From Chrysomallon squamiferum (Eukaryota > Mollusca > Gastropoda > Neomphalida > Peltospiridae), in NCBI GenBank assembly GCA_012295275.1, contig CM022672.1, positions 31,232,027 through 31,287,026 of the forward strand: a stretch of DNA of 55,000 nucleotides. The letters are read 5' to 3'. Positions within the stretch are counted from its first letter, which is position 1, and each line of letters starts with the position of its first letter. The notes beneath the pieces were generated by a model. The model was given only the letters and a program-made list of their open reading frames with translations. It was not told where the DNA came from and made no database searches. Shown here in pieces: positions 1 to 11,706 of the stretch. A program made the translations under genes and the position numbers.

Positions 1-975
1 CTACAGACATTTGAGAGTAATTCAGAGTTTTTAAACTTGTATCTTGTTAACTACAGACATTCAGCTTTGTAAAGCAACAGTTGAGGGTAATTCAGAGTTT
101 TTAAACTTGTATCTCTGGTAACTACAGACATTCAGCTTTGTAAAGCAACAGTCGAGGGTAATTCAGAGTTTTTAAACTTGTATCAGTGATAACTACAGAC
201 ATTCAGCTTTGTAAAGCAAGAGTTGAGGGTAATTCAGAGTTCTTAAACTTATATCTGTGATAACTACGGACATTCAGCTTTGTAAAGCAAGAGTTGAGGG
301 TAACTCAGAGTTTTTAAACTTGTATCTGTGATAAATACAGACATTCAGCTTTGTAAAGCAAGAGTCGAGGGTAACTCAGAGTTTTTAAACTTGTATCTGT
401 GATATACTAATAACTACAGACATTCAGCTTTGTAAAGCAAGAGTCGAGGGTAACTCAGAGTTTTTAAACTTGTATCTGTGATATACTAATAACTACAGAC
501 ATTCAGCTTTGTAAAGTAGCAGTCGAGGGTAACTCAGAGTTTTTAAACTTGTATCTGTGGTAAGTACAGACATTCTTTGTAAAGCAACAGTTTTAGTTTT
601 TAAACTTGTATCTGTGATAACTACAGACATTCAGCTTTGTAAAGCAACAGTCGAGGGTAATTCAGAGTTTTTAAACTTGTATCTGTGATAACTACAGACA
701 TTCAGCTTTGTAAAGCAAGAGTTGAGAGTAATTCAGAGTTTTTAAACTTGTATCTGTGATAACTACAGACATTCAGCTTTGTAAAGCAAGAGTTGAGAGT
801 AATTCAGAGTTTTTAAACTTGTATCTGTGATAACTACAGACATTCAGCTTTGTAAAGCAAGAGTTGAGGGTAATTCAGAGTTTTTAAACTTGTATCTGTG
901 TTAACTACAGACATTCAGCTTTGTAAAGCAACTGTTGAGGGTAATTCAGAGTTTTTAAACTTATATCTGTGATAA
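1..975. repeat. 71-bp minisatellite array, about 13 copies
   Basis: The sequence repeats a unit of about 71 bases beginning CTACAGACATTCAGC, seen at 51, 122 and 193 and onward. Copies differ by a few substitutions. Two copies near 400-490 carry an extra segment of about 11 bases (ATATACTAATA), and one near 570-600 is shortened. The array starts at or before the window edge and ends near 975, about 300 bases before the first visible exon of the dioxygenase gene, so it probably lies in an intron. No open reading frame runs through it. Confidence 0.95.
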
Positions 976-1268
976 ATACAAGAAATACATTTTTTAAAAT
1001 AATATTTATATTTCTAATCAATATTTATAAACTACTCATTTGAAATTGTATATGTGATATTGCTGACAATACAATTTCTGAGTATTTCAAAACTCCATTA
1101 TAACTAGTTGTGTGGTTTTATAACACAATATTACTCATTATTATATTTGTAATCCAGCATAACTGATTACGTTATTTTCATGATCTAGAATAACTGATTA
1201 TATTATTTTCATATTATTTTCATAACTCCCAGTGTAACAGATTATGTTGTTATTATTATAATTACCAG

Positions 1269-2284
1269 GAACCAGCCTGTGTCTGACATGGGAAGGTTTG
1301 GGTGAACATGAAGGAAGAATTCCAGTTTCTTTCCTGTATGACAATGACTATTCCAGTGAAGCTTTGAATCAGAAATGGCAGGAGTCAAAAGTTGATGAAA
1401 AATGTTGGGCTGATGTAAGTAATGTAGATAACTGTCTTAAACTGAAACATACTGAAACACACTGAAACATGCTGAAACACACTGAAACACACTGAAACAT
1501 ACTGAAACACACTGAAACACTGAAACATGCTGAAACACACTGAAACATACTGAAACATTATTTTATTGTCTTATTTTGTTCTGCTGTGCTTATAACAAAA
1601 AACAAAAAAAGTAGAGTAAAAAATAAAAATAAAGGTTTAACAACAAAAGCAAAACAAAACAGTCCCCCATCAAAACAACAGTATTTATTTTGACTGAAAA
1701 AGCTGTACAGTTCTGATGCACTGCTAATGAACCTTTATTTATTTTTATTTTGTTATTTACATTTTGAATTATTTAACTGCAGGGAAATCAGACAGTATTG
1801 TATCTGCATTTTGCCTGCAACTGAAAATTGGTATGAGAGAGTAAACTGTACATTATTATTTTATTATGTGTGTTTTTTTCTACTGTGAATACTATCAAAA
1901 AAACAACAAAAAAAAACAACTCCAAAACAATAACAACAACAAAAGCAAAACAAAACACACCCTCCTCTCAAAACAACACTATTTATTTTGAACTGTTAAA
2001 ACTGTTTAGTTCTGTTGAACTGCTAATGAACCATTTATTATTATTATTATTATTATTTTATTATTTACATTTTAAATTATTTTACAGCAGGAAAACAACA
2101 CATATCATATCTGCTGCTTATTGTTCTCTAGACAGCACTCTTCTGTTAAATACTATATTGTTCTAAACTTTAATAATAATAAATTTCATGAATTCATTTT
2201 TTTTTTTTTTTAAATTTTTAGGAGATACCAGAAATGGAATGTGAGGAAGTTATCAATTCTGACAAGTCATTATTAAAGTAATTA

Positions 2285-2323
<39 letters not shown>

Positions 2324-5300
2324 ATACTTAAATAACTATTTAATAAAAGTTTTTTTTTAATTTTTTTATTTTTTATTATTTGTTTGATAGGTTTCATTCA
2401 TTCCTTTTTTTATTAATTATTTATTCATTAATTAATTCATTTATTATTATTGTTGTTGCCATGAGATAGTTTTTGGTATAAAGATTTGTCTGAGACAGAA
2501 AAGTTTGCCTCCTTATCATTCACTGGCTGATAAACCTCATAGCACTTACTAATATTTTGTCTTTCAAACTGCCAGTCATGTAAAACCAAAACCTGATAAA
2601 GATATGCAACAAACAGGTGATTTAATAAATTTGTATTAGTAAATAATAAAATTATTTTAAATTCATGTGTTTATTCAAAACTTTAGTGAAAATGTAGTTC
2701 TGTTCACAGTAACTGCTATACAGTTGGTTCTGTTTCTGTTGAAGTAACTGGATTTCTTTGAAATATCAGATTTTGAAAGATAAACAAAGTTTTATTTTTG
2801 AATCTAACAGAAAAATGATTCTTTGAAAGATATGTATTTTAAATATATATTTATATTTTATTTAGATAGGCATTAGTCTATAGACACAGAAAGTATAACT
2901 TGTTTTGATATACATATAAGCATACAAATATATATATTGTTTTTCTCTGCAGATTTCTGACAACAATCAACGTTTATGGTTTGTGTTTGTTAACAAACTC
3001 ATCAACAGAAGAAAACAAAGCAGTTCAGGTGAGAATTAGAGATTTGCAGAAAGGTGTATCTACTCAAACTTCTCACTTTACAACATACCTGTTTAACACC
3101 TACATAGACTTATGACCAGTTGGTATTGTAAACTTTCTTCATGCAAGAAAACTGATATGCTTTAGTACTAAATTCTCTGATCAGAAGCAGTGAATGTGTT
3201 TTATATTAATTTATCACAAATATTAGTTGATCAGGTCATTTCCTATGTCATTCAGTTGATAAATTTCGATATTTTGAAACTCATGATCAGAATATGGAAT
3301 TTTTATGTCAGTAAATATCAGTGAAATCTGCTTTGTAAAATACATAATGTGTACTTCCAAGATTTGTATGTTTGTATTTTTTATTTATTTTCAGTGGTGT
3401 GTGTGTGTGTGTTTCTAAAGCTTTAAGATGTGCTATTTTTATACGTAGGATTATCTTTGTTAATTTGTAACTTCATTTTCAAGAAGGAGGATATGATGAT
3501 AATTTTAATAAAATAAAGAAGCATAGGCATATTCCATGAGATTGATGGTTGGAAATAAATGAAATTGGAAAAATATTAAATGTGTTTTTGCCATTTATAC
3601 TTACTTGCATACATAAGTGACAGATGCAAATATATATATGTGTGTGTGTTTTGATTCACATTTAATATCTAAATCTGACAAAAAGAGTTGTTTCCCTTTA
3701 AGGTTGCTGAGAGAATTTGGCCAAAAGTACAGAATACAATGTATGGAGATGTAAGTAAAATTATCAGTAATATATTGTGTGTTTATAAACTTTATTGTGT
3801 TATTTAAGTCTTGTTTGTGGTGACTCAGTCTTATAAGAAATTATTTCTGTTTACCAGAGACAGCTGTCAATCATTTCTAAACAAACAGTCACTCAGTTTC
3901 ATTCAGTTCTGTTCATTTTCGTTTTGTTTAATTTAATTTTCAAAACACATTTTTTGTTTTATTATTGATGTGTTGAGCTTTTAATTTTATACTGCCACAT
4001 TCCTGTCTATAATGGAATGCTGTTAAAAGAAATTATTATTATTATATTTATTTTTTGTTATTTTACAAATTTTATAATGAACAGTAACACTGATATTAAT
4101 ACTAATAAAGAAATTTTTAGTAGTAATTGTAGTAATAGTAATAGTAGTAAAAGTAGTAGCAGTAGTAATAGAAGTAGTAGATGTAGTAATAGTAGTAGTA
4201 GTAATATTAATACTAGTAGTAGTAGTGGTAGTAGAAAGTAGTAGTAGTAGTAGTAAATAATAATTTTGACAATGATATCTTTGTAAGATCAGGATAAGTG
4301 GAGTGTTAGGACAGTAATAGTGACATGTTTATAATGATGAAAATATAATAATATTAATGATAAAGATGATGGTAATAGTAACAGAAATTATAAATGATAA
4401 TAATGATAAATTAGTAAAGATAATAATGATAATACAAGAAGTAAGTACTAGTAGTAGTAGTGATGTATAGTATAAAGTAAATAAAATAAAATGAAATTGT
4501 AAATGATAATATTAATGATAAAGATGATGGTAATAGTAGTAATCAAAATTAACAAATGATAATGAGTAGAAACAATAGTTTAGTAGTAGTGACATCTGAG
4601 TATAGGGCACTAGTTAATGTTTGTTTTTCAGTGTTTATGTAACAATCTGAAGTAGTAGTGTTGCCTAGTAGTAGTAGTAGTATGGATAAATGTTGATAAT
4701 AATAACAGTATTAGTAAGAGCAGGAATAAACTTTGACTACATGGCAGTAAATGTTGACATGATTTTGAAGTCAAGTTCATTTTAAATAAATTTTTAATGG
4801 ACAATAACAGTATCAGTAGAATGTTGGGACACTAATACTTACATGTTTGTTTTTCAGGTGTTTGATTTGAATATATACATCTGATGCTATCAATGTGGCC
4901 TCAAATTCTAGTTCTGAAAGGATTGGTCTACCACATGGATAATTTGTCTATTAATTACTGTTCCACCTGGTCTGAAAAAGTTGTTACATTGTTATTTTAG
5001 GGTATGTGTATTTGGCATGTTACAAAAACTTTGATGTTCAGTTTGAGAAAGATAGAAAGAACAACAAAGTATAATGATTAATCAGGATTAAGGGCATGAA
5101 GTCAAGTTCATTTTTCATAATATTGTAATAATGGTATCAATATTTATAATATTTAAAGGTTTTGTTAGATAAAAATTAATGATTAGTAATAAAATCTCTC
5201 TCTCTCTCTCTCTCTGGTTGTTGTTGTTGTTGTTATTACTATTATAATTATTATTATTATTATTATTATTATTAGACATCTTTGTTGTGTTGATGTTTTC

Positions 5301-7582
5301 TGTGTGGTAGAATGGTGATAATCTTGTTAAAATTTTTTATTTAAGATTTGACGACTGTGTCACTGGAGGAGAAAACAAATTTCTGGACATGTTCAGAGTG
5401 GCTGAAGAGTTTCGCAAAACACACCCCAAGTCATTTGAGACACTGGTTCAAATCCCGGCAACCTTCCAAAAGATACATTATGACAGGCAGGTTTTGTTTA
5501 GTCAAATCATTTTTAAAAATCTGTTACAAAAAGTGAGTAACTAAACAATTCAAAAAGACCAGAATACAGTATTTGGTATGAATTAGATAAAACTGTTATT
5601 TTCATTTCTGTTTATGAGATGGCACACAAACAAGATATGTTATTGCTTATTTGTAAGAATGCATTTTACTATGGAAAAACTTAACAATTTGCTCTCTTTT
5701 ACTGCTGTTGTACACTGATTAATTTTGGTAAATTGTTGTGTGTCAGTTTTTATTCATTGGTTGTTCTATAAGAGTTATTCATTCATACCTTATTATTCAT
5801 ACTATTGTGTTGTATAAGTAACATATTCATGCTTTATTATTCATCTTTGATTGTATATGAGTTTTCTTTTGTACTTTATTGTTATATAAGTGTTTTCATT
5901 CACATTTATTGTTATATAAGTTATTTATTCTTACTTTATTGTTATATAAGAGTTTTCTACATACTTCAGTGTTATTAATTATTTATATGTTATTGTTTTT
6001 TCATTCCTACTTTATTGTTATGAAAGTGTTTTCATTCATATTTTATTACTGCAGAGAGTTACCAGTGGAGTTGGTTCGTGAGCAGTCACACATTGTATTA
6101 AACCGGACACAGGAGGTAACTCACTATTTTAATCTACAGTAAAAAAATAAAATACACACAAAACTCTCTGAGTCTTAATCCACAAATAATGAACTAGACA
6201 GAAACGTCTGTTTCTCATTAAATTCACTTAGTAATGGACTGTGCCTCATCTAGCTGAGAAACTGTTTGTTAAAATCCATGGTTTGTTAAAATACTACTGT
6301 AGCATGAAGCTCTTATTCTGTTTACACAAGTTAACTATGCGAAGTTTAATACACTTTTACTTTTTAATTCACACAGTAATGAACTGTATCGTCTGTCTGT
6401 AAAGCTCTGTCTTTGTTTCAGTAAACACTCAACAACAGACAGCATAAAATAATGATCTATAGGTAAAGTTCTGGTTCTGTTTTAAATGCACCTAATATTG
6501 GACTATAACTAGTTTAACTATAAAGCTTTCATTTTGTTTTAATCCATCCAATATTGGACTATAACATAGTCTAACTATAAAGCTCTGGTTCTGTTTTAAA
6601 TGCACCCAATATTGGACTATGCCTAGTCTAACAACAAAGTTTTGGTTTTGGTTTAATCCACCCAATATTGGACTATACCTAGTCTAACAATAAAGTTTTG
6701 TTATGTTTTAATTAAATTTTTATTGAAATATACCTATTTTAACTATAAAGCTCTTGATTTGTTTTAATCTGCCAATTAATGGACTTTGCCTAGTTTAATT
6801 ATAAAGCCTTCGTTTTGTTTTAATCCACCCATACTGGACTATACCTAGTCTAACAATAAAGTTTTGGTTTTGTTTTAAATAACCCAATATTGAAATATAC
6901 CTATATTAATTTTAAACCTCTAGTTTTGTTTTAATCTGCCAATTAATGGACTATAACCTAGTCTAACTATAAAGCGCTGGTTCTGTTTTAATCCAAACAA
7001 CAATAAAGGACTATTCCAAGTTTTGATATTGAAAAATATTTTGTATTTAGAAGTTTGCAACTTCTTATTAATGCTCAGAAACGTGTTTTTTTTGTGATTA
7101 CGTCTTCTAAATTTAATTTCAGGTGGTCCAGATAAACTGGGCTCCAGCTTTTGAGGCACCTCTGGCAGTTGGAATGGTATGAAATAAACATCACTAGCTG
7201 AAGTACAGTATAGAAATTGTACCAACTCATTTACAGGATTTTACTAAATTAAATAAATAAACTTAATAAATTACAAATAATCAAAAAACAAACTGATGCT
7301 ATATCTGAGTGATGAAAGCTACTTAATAAATAAGGACCGAATAGCTACGTTCAAATCAAAGCTCTTTTAATAAAAAAAAAAATAATCTGTGAAAAAATAG
7401 GTATTGGTTGATATCACATTTGGAAGAATGATTAATATAGTATTAATTAAAGCTTTGTGTATATTACTTCCATATTGTTTTTAACTATCATGACTTTATC
7501 TTGTAGAATGAAGTGGAAAAATATTACAAGGCGTATACAGAGTTTGCTAAAACAATTGAGGACTCTCCTTTCTCTGTAAGTG

Positions 7583-7628
<46 letters not shown>

Positions 7629-8715
7629 ACAAATCGACACAACTTAAAGCATGTTACTGACAAAGCTGTTTTGACTAACTAGTCAAAATACACTTTCTAC
7701 CTCTAAGTAAATGAAATAATTTCAGATAGGGGAATTTTTTTCAAAAATTAATAAATTTCTGGAAATTTTGATGGTTTTTGTGAATGATTTGAATATACAG
7801 TTTTGAGGGAGGGGTGAAGGTTTTCTTTTCAAGTTGAAGCTGGTTTGCTTGGTTCATGGTTTATGTCATTTACTATAGAAAATAGAATCATCTACAAACA
7901 CTGAGGATAAATCTCAAAGCTTTGATTCAGTAATATAGTTAAATGTAGTCATTTCTCCTTTTTTTTTCTCTCTCTCCTGTTAAATAATTAAATAATTAAA
8001 AAAAAAAAAAAAAAAAATCCTCAAGTTATTTCGATGAGTATTTATAGTGTATAAAAATGTTTTTAATATTTTCATGGAAAGGCACCAACATATATACAGG
8101 GTGTCCCAGAAGTCGCGCACCATATACATGTATATAATATTTTATTTTTTTTATATTATGGTGCGTGACTTCTGGGACGCCCTATATATATACAACAAAA
8201 TAAATGGTTAATATTTGATAGGTTTTTGTATTTCAGCTGAAGAAGAGATTAAAAGTTGGTGAGATAATTGTGTTTAACAACAGAAGAATGGTTCATCTTC
8301 GAAACAAGTTTGAACTAAACGGAGGAGATCGTTTTCTAAAGGTTATTGAAGTTCATTTTTCAAATATCTCTTAATTTTTCATTATTCATCCTGGTGTTCA
8401 TGTTTTAAAATTCATCTGACATTCATTTTAAAATTTATCTGAAGTTCATTTTTCAAATTAATAACTTCATTTTTAACAAAATACATCTGCAGTTATTTCT
8501 GAAAAAGGCATTTATCTTTGTTTTCTTACATTCAGAACACTTTCATTTTGTATTATTATTTTTTATATTTTATTATTATAATTATTATTATTATTATTAT
8601 TATTATTCTACAGGGAACCTACGTGAACATTGACCACTACAAAATTCGGTTACAGACTTTAAGTCGACTGATTGGAGATGGCAGACTTGTAAAACGTGTT
8701 GGTAACGGAGTGTAA
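1269..8715 (+). CDS. gamma-butyrobetaine dioxygenase-like (TauD/TfdA family), 3' part, one exon broken
   Basis: Family members (BBOX1, TMLHE) are Fe(II)/2-oxoglutarate oxygenases of carnitine synthesis. Visible exons: 1269-1414, 2222-2277, 2953-3028, 3703-3750, 4858-5001 (broken), 5346-5486, 6055-6115, 7123-7176, 7507-7575, 8237-8341, 8614-8715 with TAA stop. Phases agree across all junctions except those of the broken exon. Recognisable blocks are LCLTWEGLGEHEGRIP (N-terminal domain), FLTTINVYGLCLL, the decayed HMD and PPGLKKLLHC segment, FDDCVTGGENKF, VVQINWAPAFEAPL, VGEIIVFNNRRMVHLRNKF (distal iron His) and GDRFLKGTYVNID (the Arg normally contacts 2-oxoglutarate). The usual HGR after the distal His context reads HLR here. 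The start codon and first exons lie left of the window. Whether it is BBOX1 itself or a paralogue is not decided. The frameshifted exon makes a pseudogene or an assembly error possible. Confidence 0.82.
1440..1556. repeat. ACTGAAACAC short tandem repeat
   Basis: About eleven near-perfect copies of a 10-11 base unit (ACTGAAACAC/ACTGAAACAT) directly after the donor site of the first visible dioxygenase exon. It is intronic. Confidence 0.85.
1628..2125. repeat. direct duplication of about 190 bp in an intron
   Basis: The stretch about 1628-1800 (CAACAAAAGCAAAACAAAAC, then TATTTATTTTGA, CTGCTAATGAACC, TTTACATTTT, ATCTGC) returns at about 1938-2125 with substitutions and a longer ATT run in the second copy. 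Spacing is about 310 bases. It lies within the intron between exons 1269-1414 and 2222-2277. Confidence 0.7.
4098..4690. repeat. degenerate AGT/AAT trinucleotide-rich tract
   Basis: The intron before the broken dioxygenase exon is dominated by AGT and AAT trinucleotides (for example 4122-4256, 4449-4463, 4668-4683), interrupted by substitutions. The reading frames through it are low-complexity Ser/Asn and not coding. Confidence 0.7.
4858..5001 (+). pseudogene. frameshifted catalytic exon of the dioxygenase gene
   Basis: After acceptor TTTTTCAG the first frame reads VFDLNIY. It is continued in a second frame by SDAINVA (from 4880), in a third by YHMDNL (from 4929), and then PPGLKKLLHC (4963-4992). 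A donor-like GGTATGT follows at 5001. These pieces match in order the family segment that carries the HxD iron ligands and the PPG-LLHC motif, but they need three frame changes within about 90 bases. Neighbouring exons are intact. Decay of the gene and local sequencing error are both possible; the shifts are not at long homopolymers. Confidence 0.65.
5198..5275. repeat. compound CT / GTT / ATT microsatellite
   Basis: (CT)n at about 5197-5214, then (GTT)n, then (ATT)n to about 5273. Intronic, about 70 bases before the FDDCVTGG exon. Confidence 0.9.
6150..7015. repeat. degenerate tandem repeat, unit about 57 bp, filling an intron
   Basis: A unit containing CCAATATTGGACTATA, CTAGTCTAAC, ATAAAGCTCT and GGTTTTGTTTTAATC recurs about every 56-58 bases (anchors near 6494, 6549, 6607, 6664). 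Older, more diverged copies extend on both sides. It occupies most of the intron between exons 6055-6115 and 7123-7176. The palindromic core AATATTGG is the best conserved part. Confidence 0.75.
7582..7630. repeat. (AC)n microsatellite
   Basis: AC repeat immediately downstream of the donor site of exon 7507-7575. The minus-strand Cys/Val frame across it is not a gene. Confidence 0.95.
8093..8190. mobile_element. hairpin MITE, Tc1/mariner-like
   Basis: CAGGGTGTCCCAGAAGTCGC followed by GCACCATA is repeated in inverted orientation on the right (TATGGTGCGTGACTTCTGGG, then ACGCCCTA). Arms are about 34 bases with three or four mismatches, around an A+T core of about 30 bases. The end sequence GGGTGTCCCAGAAGT resembles ends of mariner-type MITEs, and the flanks are TA-rich. 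It lies in the last large intron of the dioxygenase gene. Confidence 0.7.
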
Positions 8716-8751
8716 ACTTGCTGATAGTTTCAAATCTGCATTTTCATGTCA

Positions 8752-8759
8752 TGACGTCA
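8752..8759. promoter_or_regulatory. TGACGTCA palindrome just after the dioxygenase stop
   Basis: A perfect cAMP-response-element type octamer within the 3' UTR of the dioxygenase-like gene, about 37 bases after the stop codon. Function is not established; it is noted because the same octamer recurs elsewhere in the window. Confidence 0.35.
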
Positions 8760-8871
8760 TAATGACATCATCCCTCCCCACCAAATAACAGTAATTAAAA
8801 ACTGTGATTACGTGCCAAGAACAGATATGTTGTTCAGTCTTTTGAAAACTAACTGTCTCTATTGTAATTGT

Positions 8872-9500
8872 TATTACTGTAATTAAAAATCATTTTCTTG
8901 CAGTTAATGAAAACTGGGTGTTATTATTTCAGGTGCTGTTGCTATCATTAAATTTCTTTTGTTTCTGTGATTTACATGGATAGTTTAAACCAGATTTGAT
9001 TTTCCATACTAATATATAACATCCTGACAACAGCCAAAAAGAACAGCTTTTCCATACAAAATGTAGTTTTCCTATTGTTTAAATGCATAGTTTTAATGAA
9101 TTTAATTTTTCTTCCTGGATAACATCTTTACAATATGAAACCTCTCCCCTAATTTTTCCAACTAAAATCTGCAGTTAGTTTGGATAATATTGTTTACATG
9201 GATAGTTTCTCAAATTTAATTTTTCAAACAGTGTTTTGGTACATCTGTTTTTCTGTGTAATCTGCGACAGATTTATCACCATGGATACGTATTTTACCAA
9301 GACGAGCATTCTTTATATTTGGGGGTAATCTAAACACGAAGTATAAGAATAGATTTTTAGGAACTCGTTAACACTGATGGCCAAAAATGATCCCACATTG
9401 TTGTATATTGTATGACTACCGGCAATAAATAAATGATAGAAAGGCTTATAATTATTTATACATTTTATTTCATCCAGATAACTTGATCACTTAAGTTTCA
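8872..9500. other. 3' UTR / intergenic A+T-rich sequence
   Basis: Sequence after the dioxygenase stop. ATTAAA-type candidates for polyadenylation occur near 8880-8890 (AATTAAAAATC), so the transcript may end shortly after 8890. No further coding signal was seen up to the transposon remnant at 9515. Confidence 0.4.
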
Positions 9501-9514
9501 GTAGATAGCCTACA

Positions 9515-9829
9515 GCATAGATTTTCAACCTGGGGGGTCGCGGATCCCCCAGAGGGGTTGCCAGACTTTTTTTTCTGTGGGTCGCGAGATCATTCTTGAG
9601 CGAGGGTATGTTTTAGCTTTTTTCAACTTGACTTGGAAGGAGGAATAAATAAAAACGTGTAGATAGGTTTGGGACCCGTCAGAGTGAATATAGATTCCTT
9701 CTGTACTGTTTTTGGTTGATGAAAATACGGTATTCCTACATATTATTGAATCAAATTTTTTTAAAGGGGACATCGTTCATACTGAGTTGCTCATAATGGG
9801 TTGAGGTACGAAAAAGGTTGAAAACCAGC
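9515..9829. mobile_element. non-autonomous hAT-like element with 8-bp target duplication
   Basis: The left end reads GCATAGATTTTCAACCTGGG and the right end GGTTGAAAACCAGCG, an inverted pair of the TTTTCAACC type typical of hAT elements. Flanks are AGCCTACA (9507-9514) and GGCCTACA (9830-9837), an 8-bp duplication with one mismatch. The inside has GGGTCGCG motifs at both ends of the left half and no transposase frame. Confidence 0.72.
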
Positions 9830-9837
9830 GGCCTACA

Positions 9838-10665
9838 TCATCTAAGAACTGAAGGGGCGTCTTGACTCTCTGCTGCAACTGATGCAGATTGTTGTTGGTG
9901 CGTGGCCCACTGGTCTCATGTGGTTCCAGAGCGGTAGGGAGAAACGAACTTCATCATCAATCCGGTTGACGACCATGTAGTAGTCACTGAACTCTTGGAC
10001 AGGAGGAACATTTGGTGTCGAGTTCGTGGTTTCAATCCATGCGTCCTGAATTTTGTCTTGTTATAGTAGTAGAGCTAGTCAGGCAACCCTGCGGATCCAC
10101 TGTCAAAACATGTCTCCTTCAAAGTCCTTCTCCTGTTTAAAAGCAACATCTTCATATAACTGAGTAACCGTGAACACATGCTGCCCACAGCTAGGACTAA
10201 GTTGATCATTCTCCACACAGGGGTGCCCAGCTTACTTACTGCTTGGCTGCTTTCCAAATTGTATGACTATTGACAATATAACTTTTGTGAGGATTCCACT
10301 TTGATGAATACAGGTGACGCAATCTTTTGGAGAGAGGTCAGACAGCCATCCATTGTTTTGGAGGAGGGCCAAGATATCAAACGTAATCTCTCTCTCTCTC
10401 TCTCTCTCTTCAATATTGACGATCAAAAAGGAGTGCTAGAAAGCAAGGCTACTTTGGTCTGGAGGTTTAAACAAAAAACAACGAAGTTAATGTAACAACT
10501 GATGTCCAAGTGTTCAGCTGGCGGGCTGGACTAATATCACTCGCGGGTTGGGTGTGGCTCGCGGACTAAGAGTTGCCGACCCCTGTATCTAAAAAGACTC
10601 ACGCCACTCTTTGATGGGCTGAAGTGAGGCATGATCCCAGAAAGGTTGCAAACAACTGCTTTAGA
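9838..10665. mobile_element. probable decayed hAT-type remnants
   Basis: This stretch is richer in G+C than its surroundings. GCTCGCGGACTAAGAGTTGCCGACCCCTG at 10557-10585 is the classic subterminal pattern of hAT ends, and AAAGGTTGCAAACAACTGC at 10641-10659 is a similar second end. No intact frame or clear partner end was found, so the boundaries are approximate. It may be nested copies related to the 9515 element. Confidence 0.45.
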
Positions 10666-11040
10666 TTATTTTTATTTTTAAAATAGACATTATATATTTA
10701 TTTTTAAAATTAGTTTCATTCTGTTAAATAAATATTTTTGTAATTAAAATAATTGTATAAACAGCAGTGCAGAAAAAGTAAATTTCTCACTTGTTCAGCA
10801 TTACATACCATATTTTATAAGTTTGTGTAAATGCGTTTAAATTCTGGTATGTGTTATAATTTTTGTTTGAATTATTTAATGAAGTTAATTATATCATTTT
10901 AAAAAATAAATGTGAACGAATGATAACAAAACTCATTTGAATAGAATTAATTTGCTAGAACTTTCTTGGTCCATTTAAAACCATGTTTAATCACAGAAGT
11001 GAAAAAAAAAAAAAAAAAAAAAAATTAGAAACGTAGAAGC

Positions 11041-11706
11041 AGGGCTGAATTATGCTCGTTGCGGGGCCTATAGCAGACGCAATAACGAGGCCCTATAATG
11101 TCTTTAAAAAATACATTATGAACTAATTTTTATCGAAATTGATGTGTGATATCTCAGTTTAAAAGTATTAAAAATCAATAAATCAATCAATAAATACATA
11201 TCACGTCAACAACGATGACAAATAAACACCATTCCAAGTAGAACTATTTTACTGAAACCGTGTTCGTTCTTAAAGCTTAAAGTACTTCTCTTTTTCATGG
11301 TCACGACAATATAAATATTAATTCATGAATTATTTACTTGCATAGTAACGTAATTCACCTTTTTTTAATTAAATTTGTTTTTGACACAGAGAGATAACTT
11401 AACTTTTGGTACATTGTATTTGTAAAGAAAATATATAATTACCGATGAATTTCTTAGAAGACTGCGAATTCAAGGTCCGGCATTACAAGATAAATAACAG
11501 ACAAAATGACTCGAATGAAATAATTTTAGAACATCTATAACTGCCCTGATATGATATTTTCTGGAATGATGAATAATTAAATATACAGCTACCCTGAAAT
11601 GTGAACAATAAAACTGCTAGATCGTGAAATGTCAATTTCACCCGGCAGCTTGCAGCCATTTTGTTCGGGGCCTTCTAAAAAGCAGGACCCGCAGCAATAT
11701 AGTGCT
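11041..11706. mobile_element. possible DNA transposon remnant with GGGGCC-type ends
   Basis: The left end CAGGGCTGAATTATGCTCGT leads into GCGGGGCCTATAGCAGACGC. Near the right side, TTGTTCGGGGCCTTCTAAAA and GCAGGACCCGCAGCAATATA look like a loose inverted counterpart. The CAGGGC-GGGGCC style is common in hAT non-autonomous elements, but no clean target duplication was identified. Confidence 0.3.

Noticed and set aside
5440-5462. Pol III B-box-like GGTTCAAATCC
   Set aside because: It lies inside a conserved dioxygenase exon (TLVQIPATF) with no A box; chance match.
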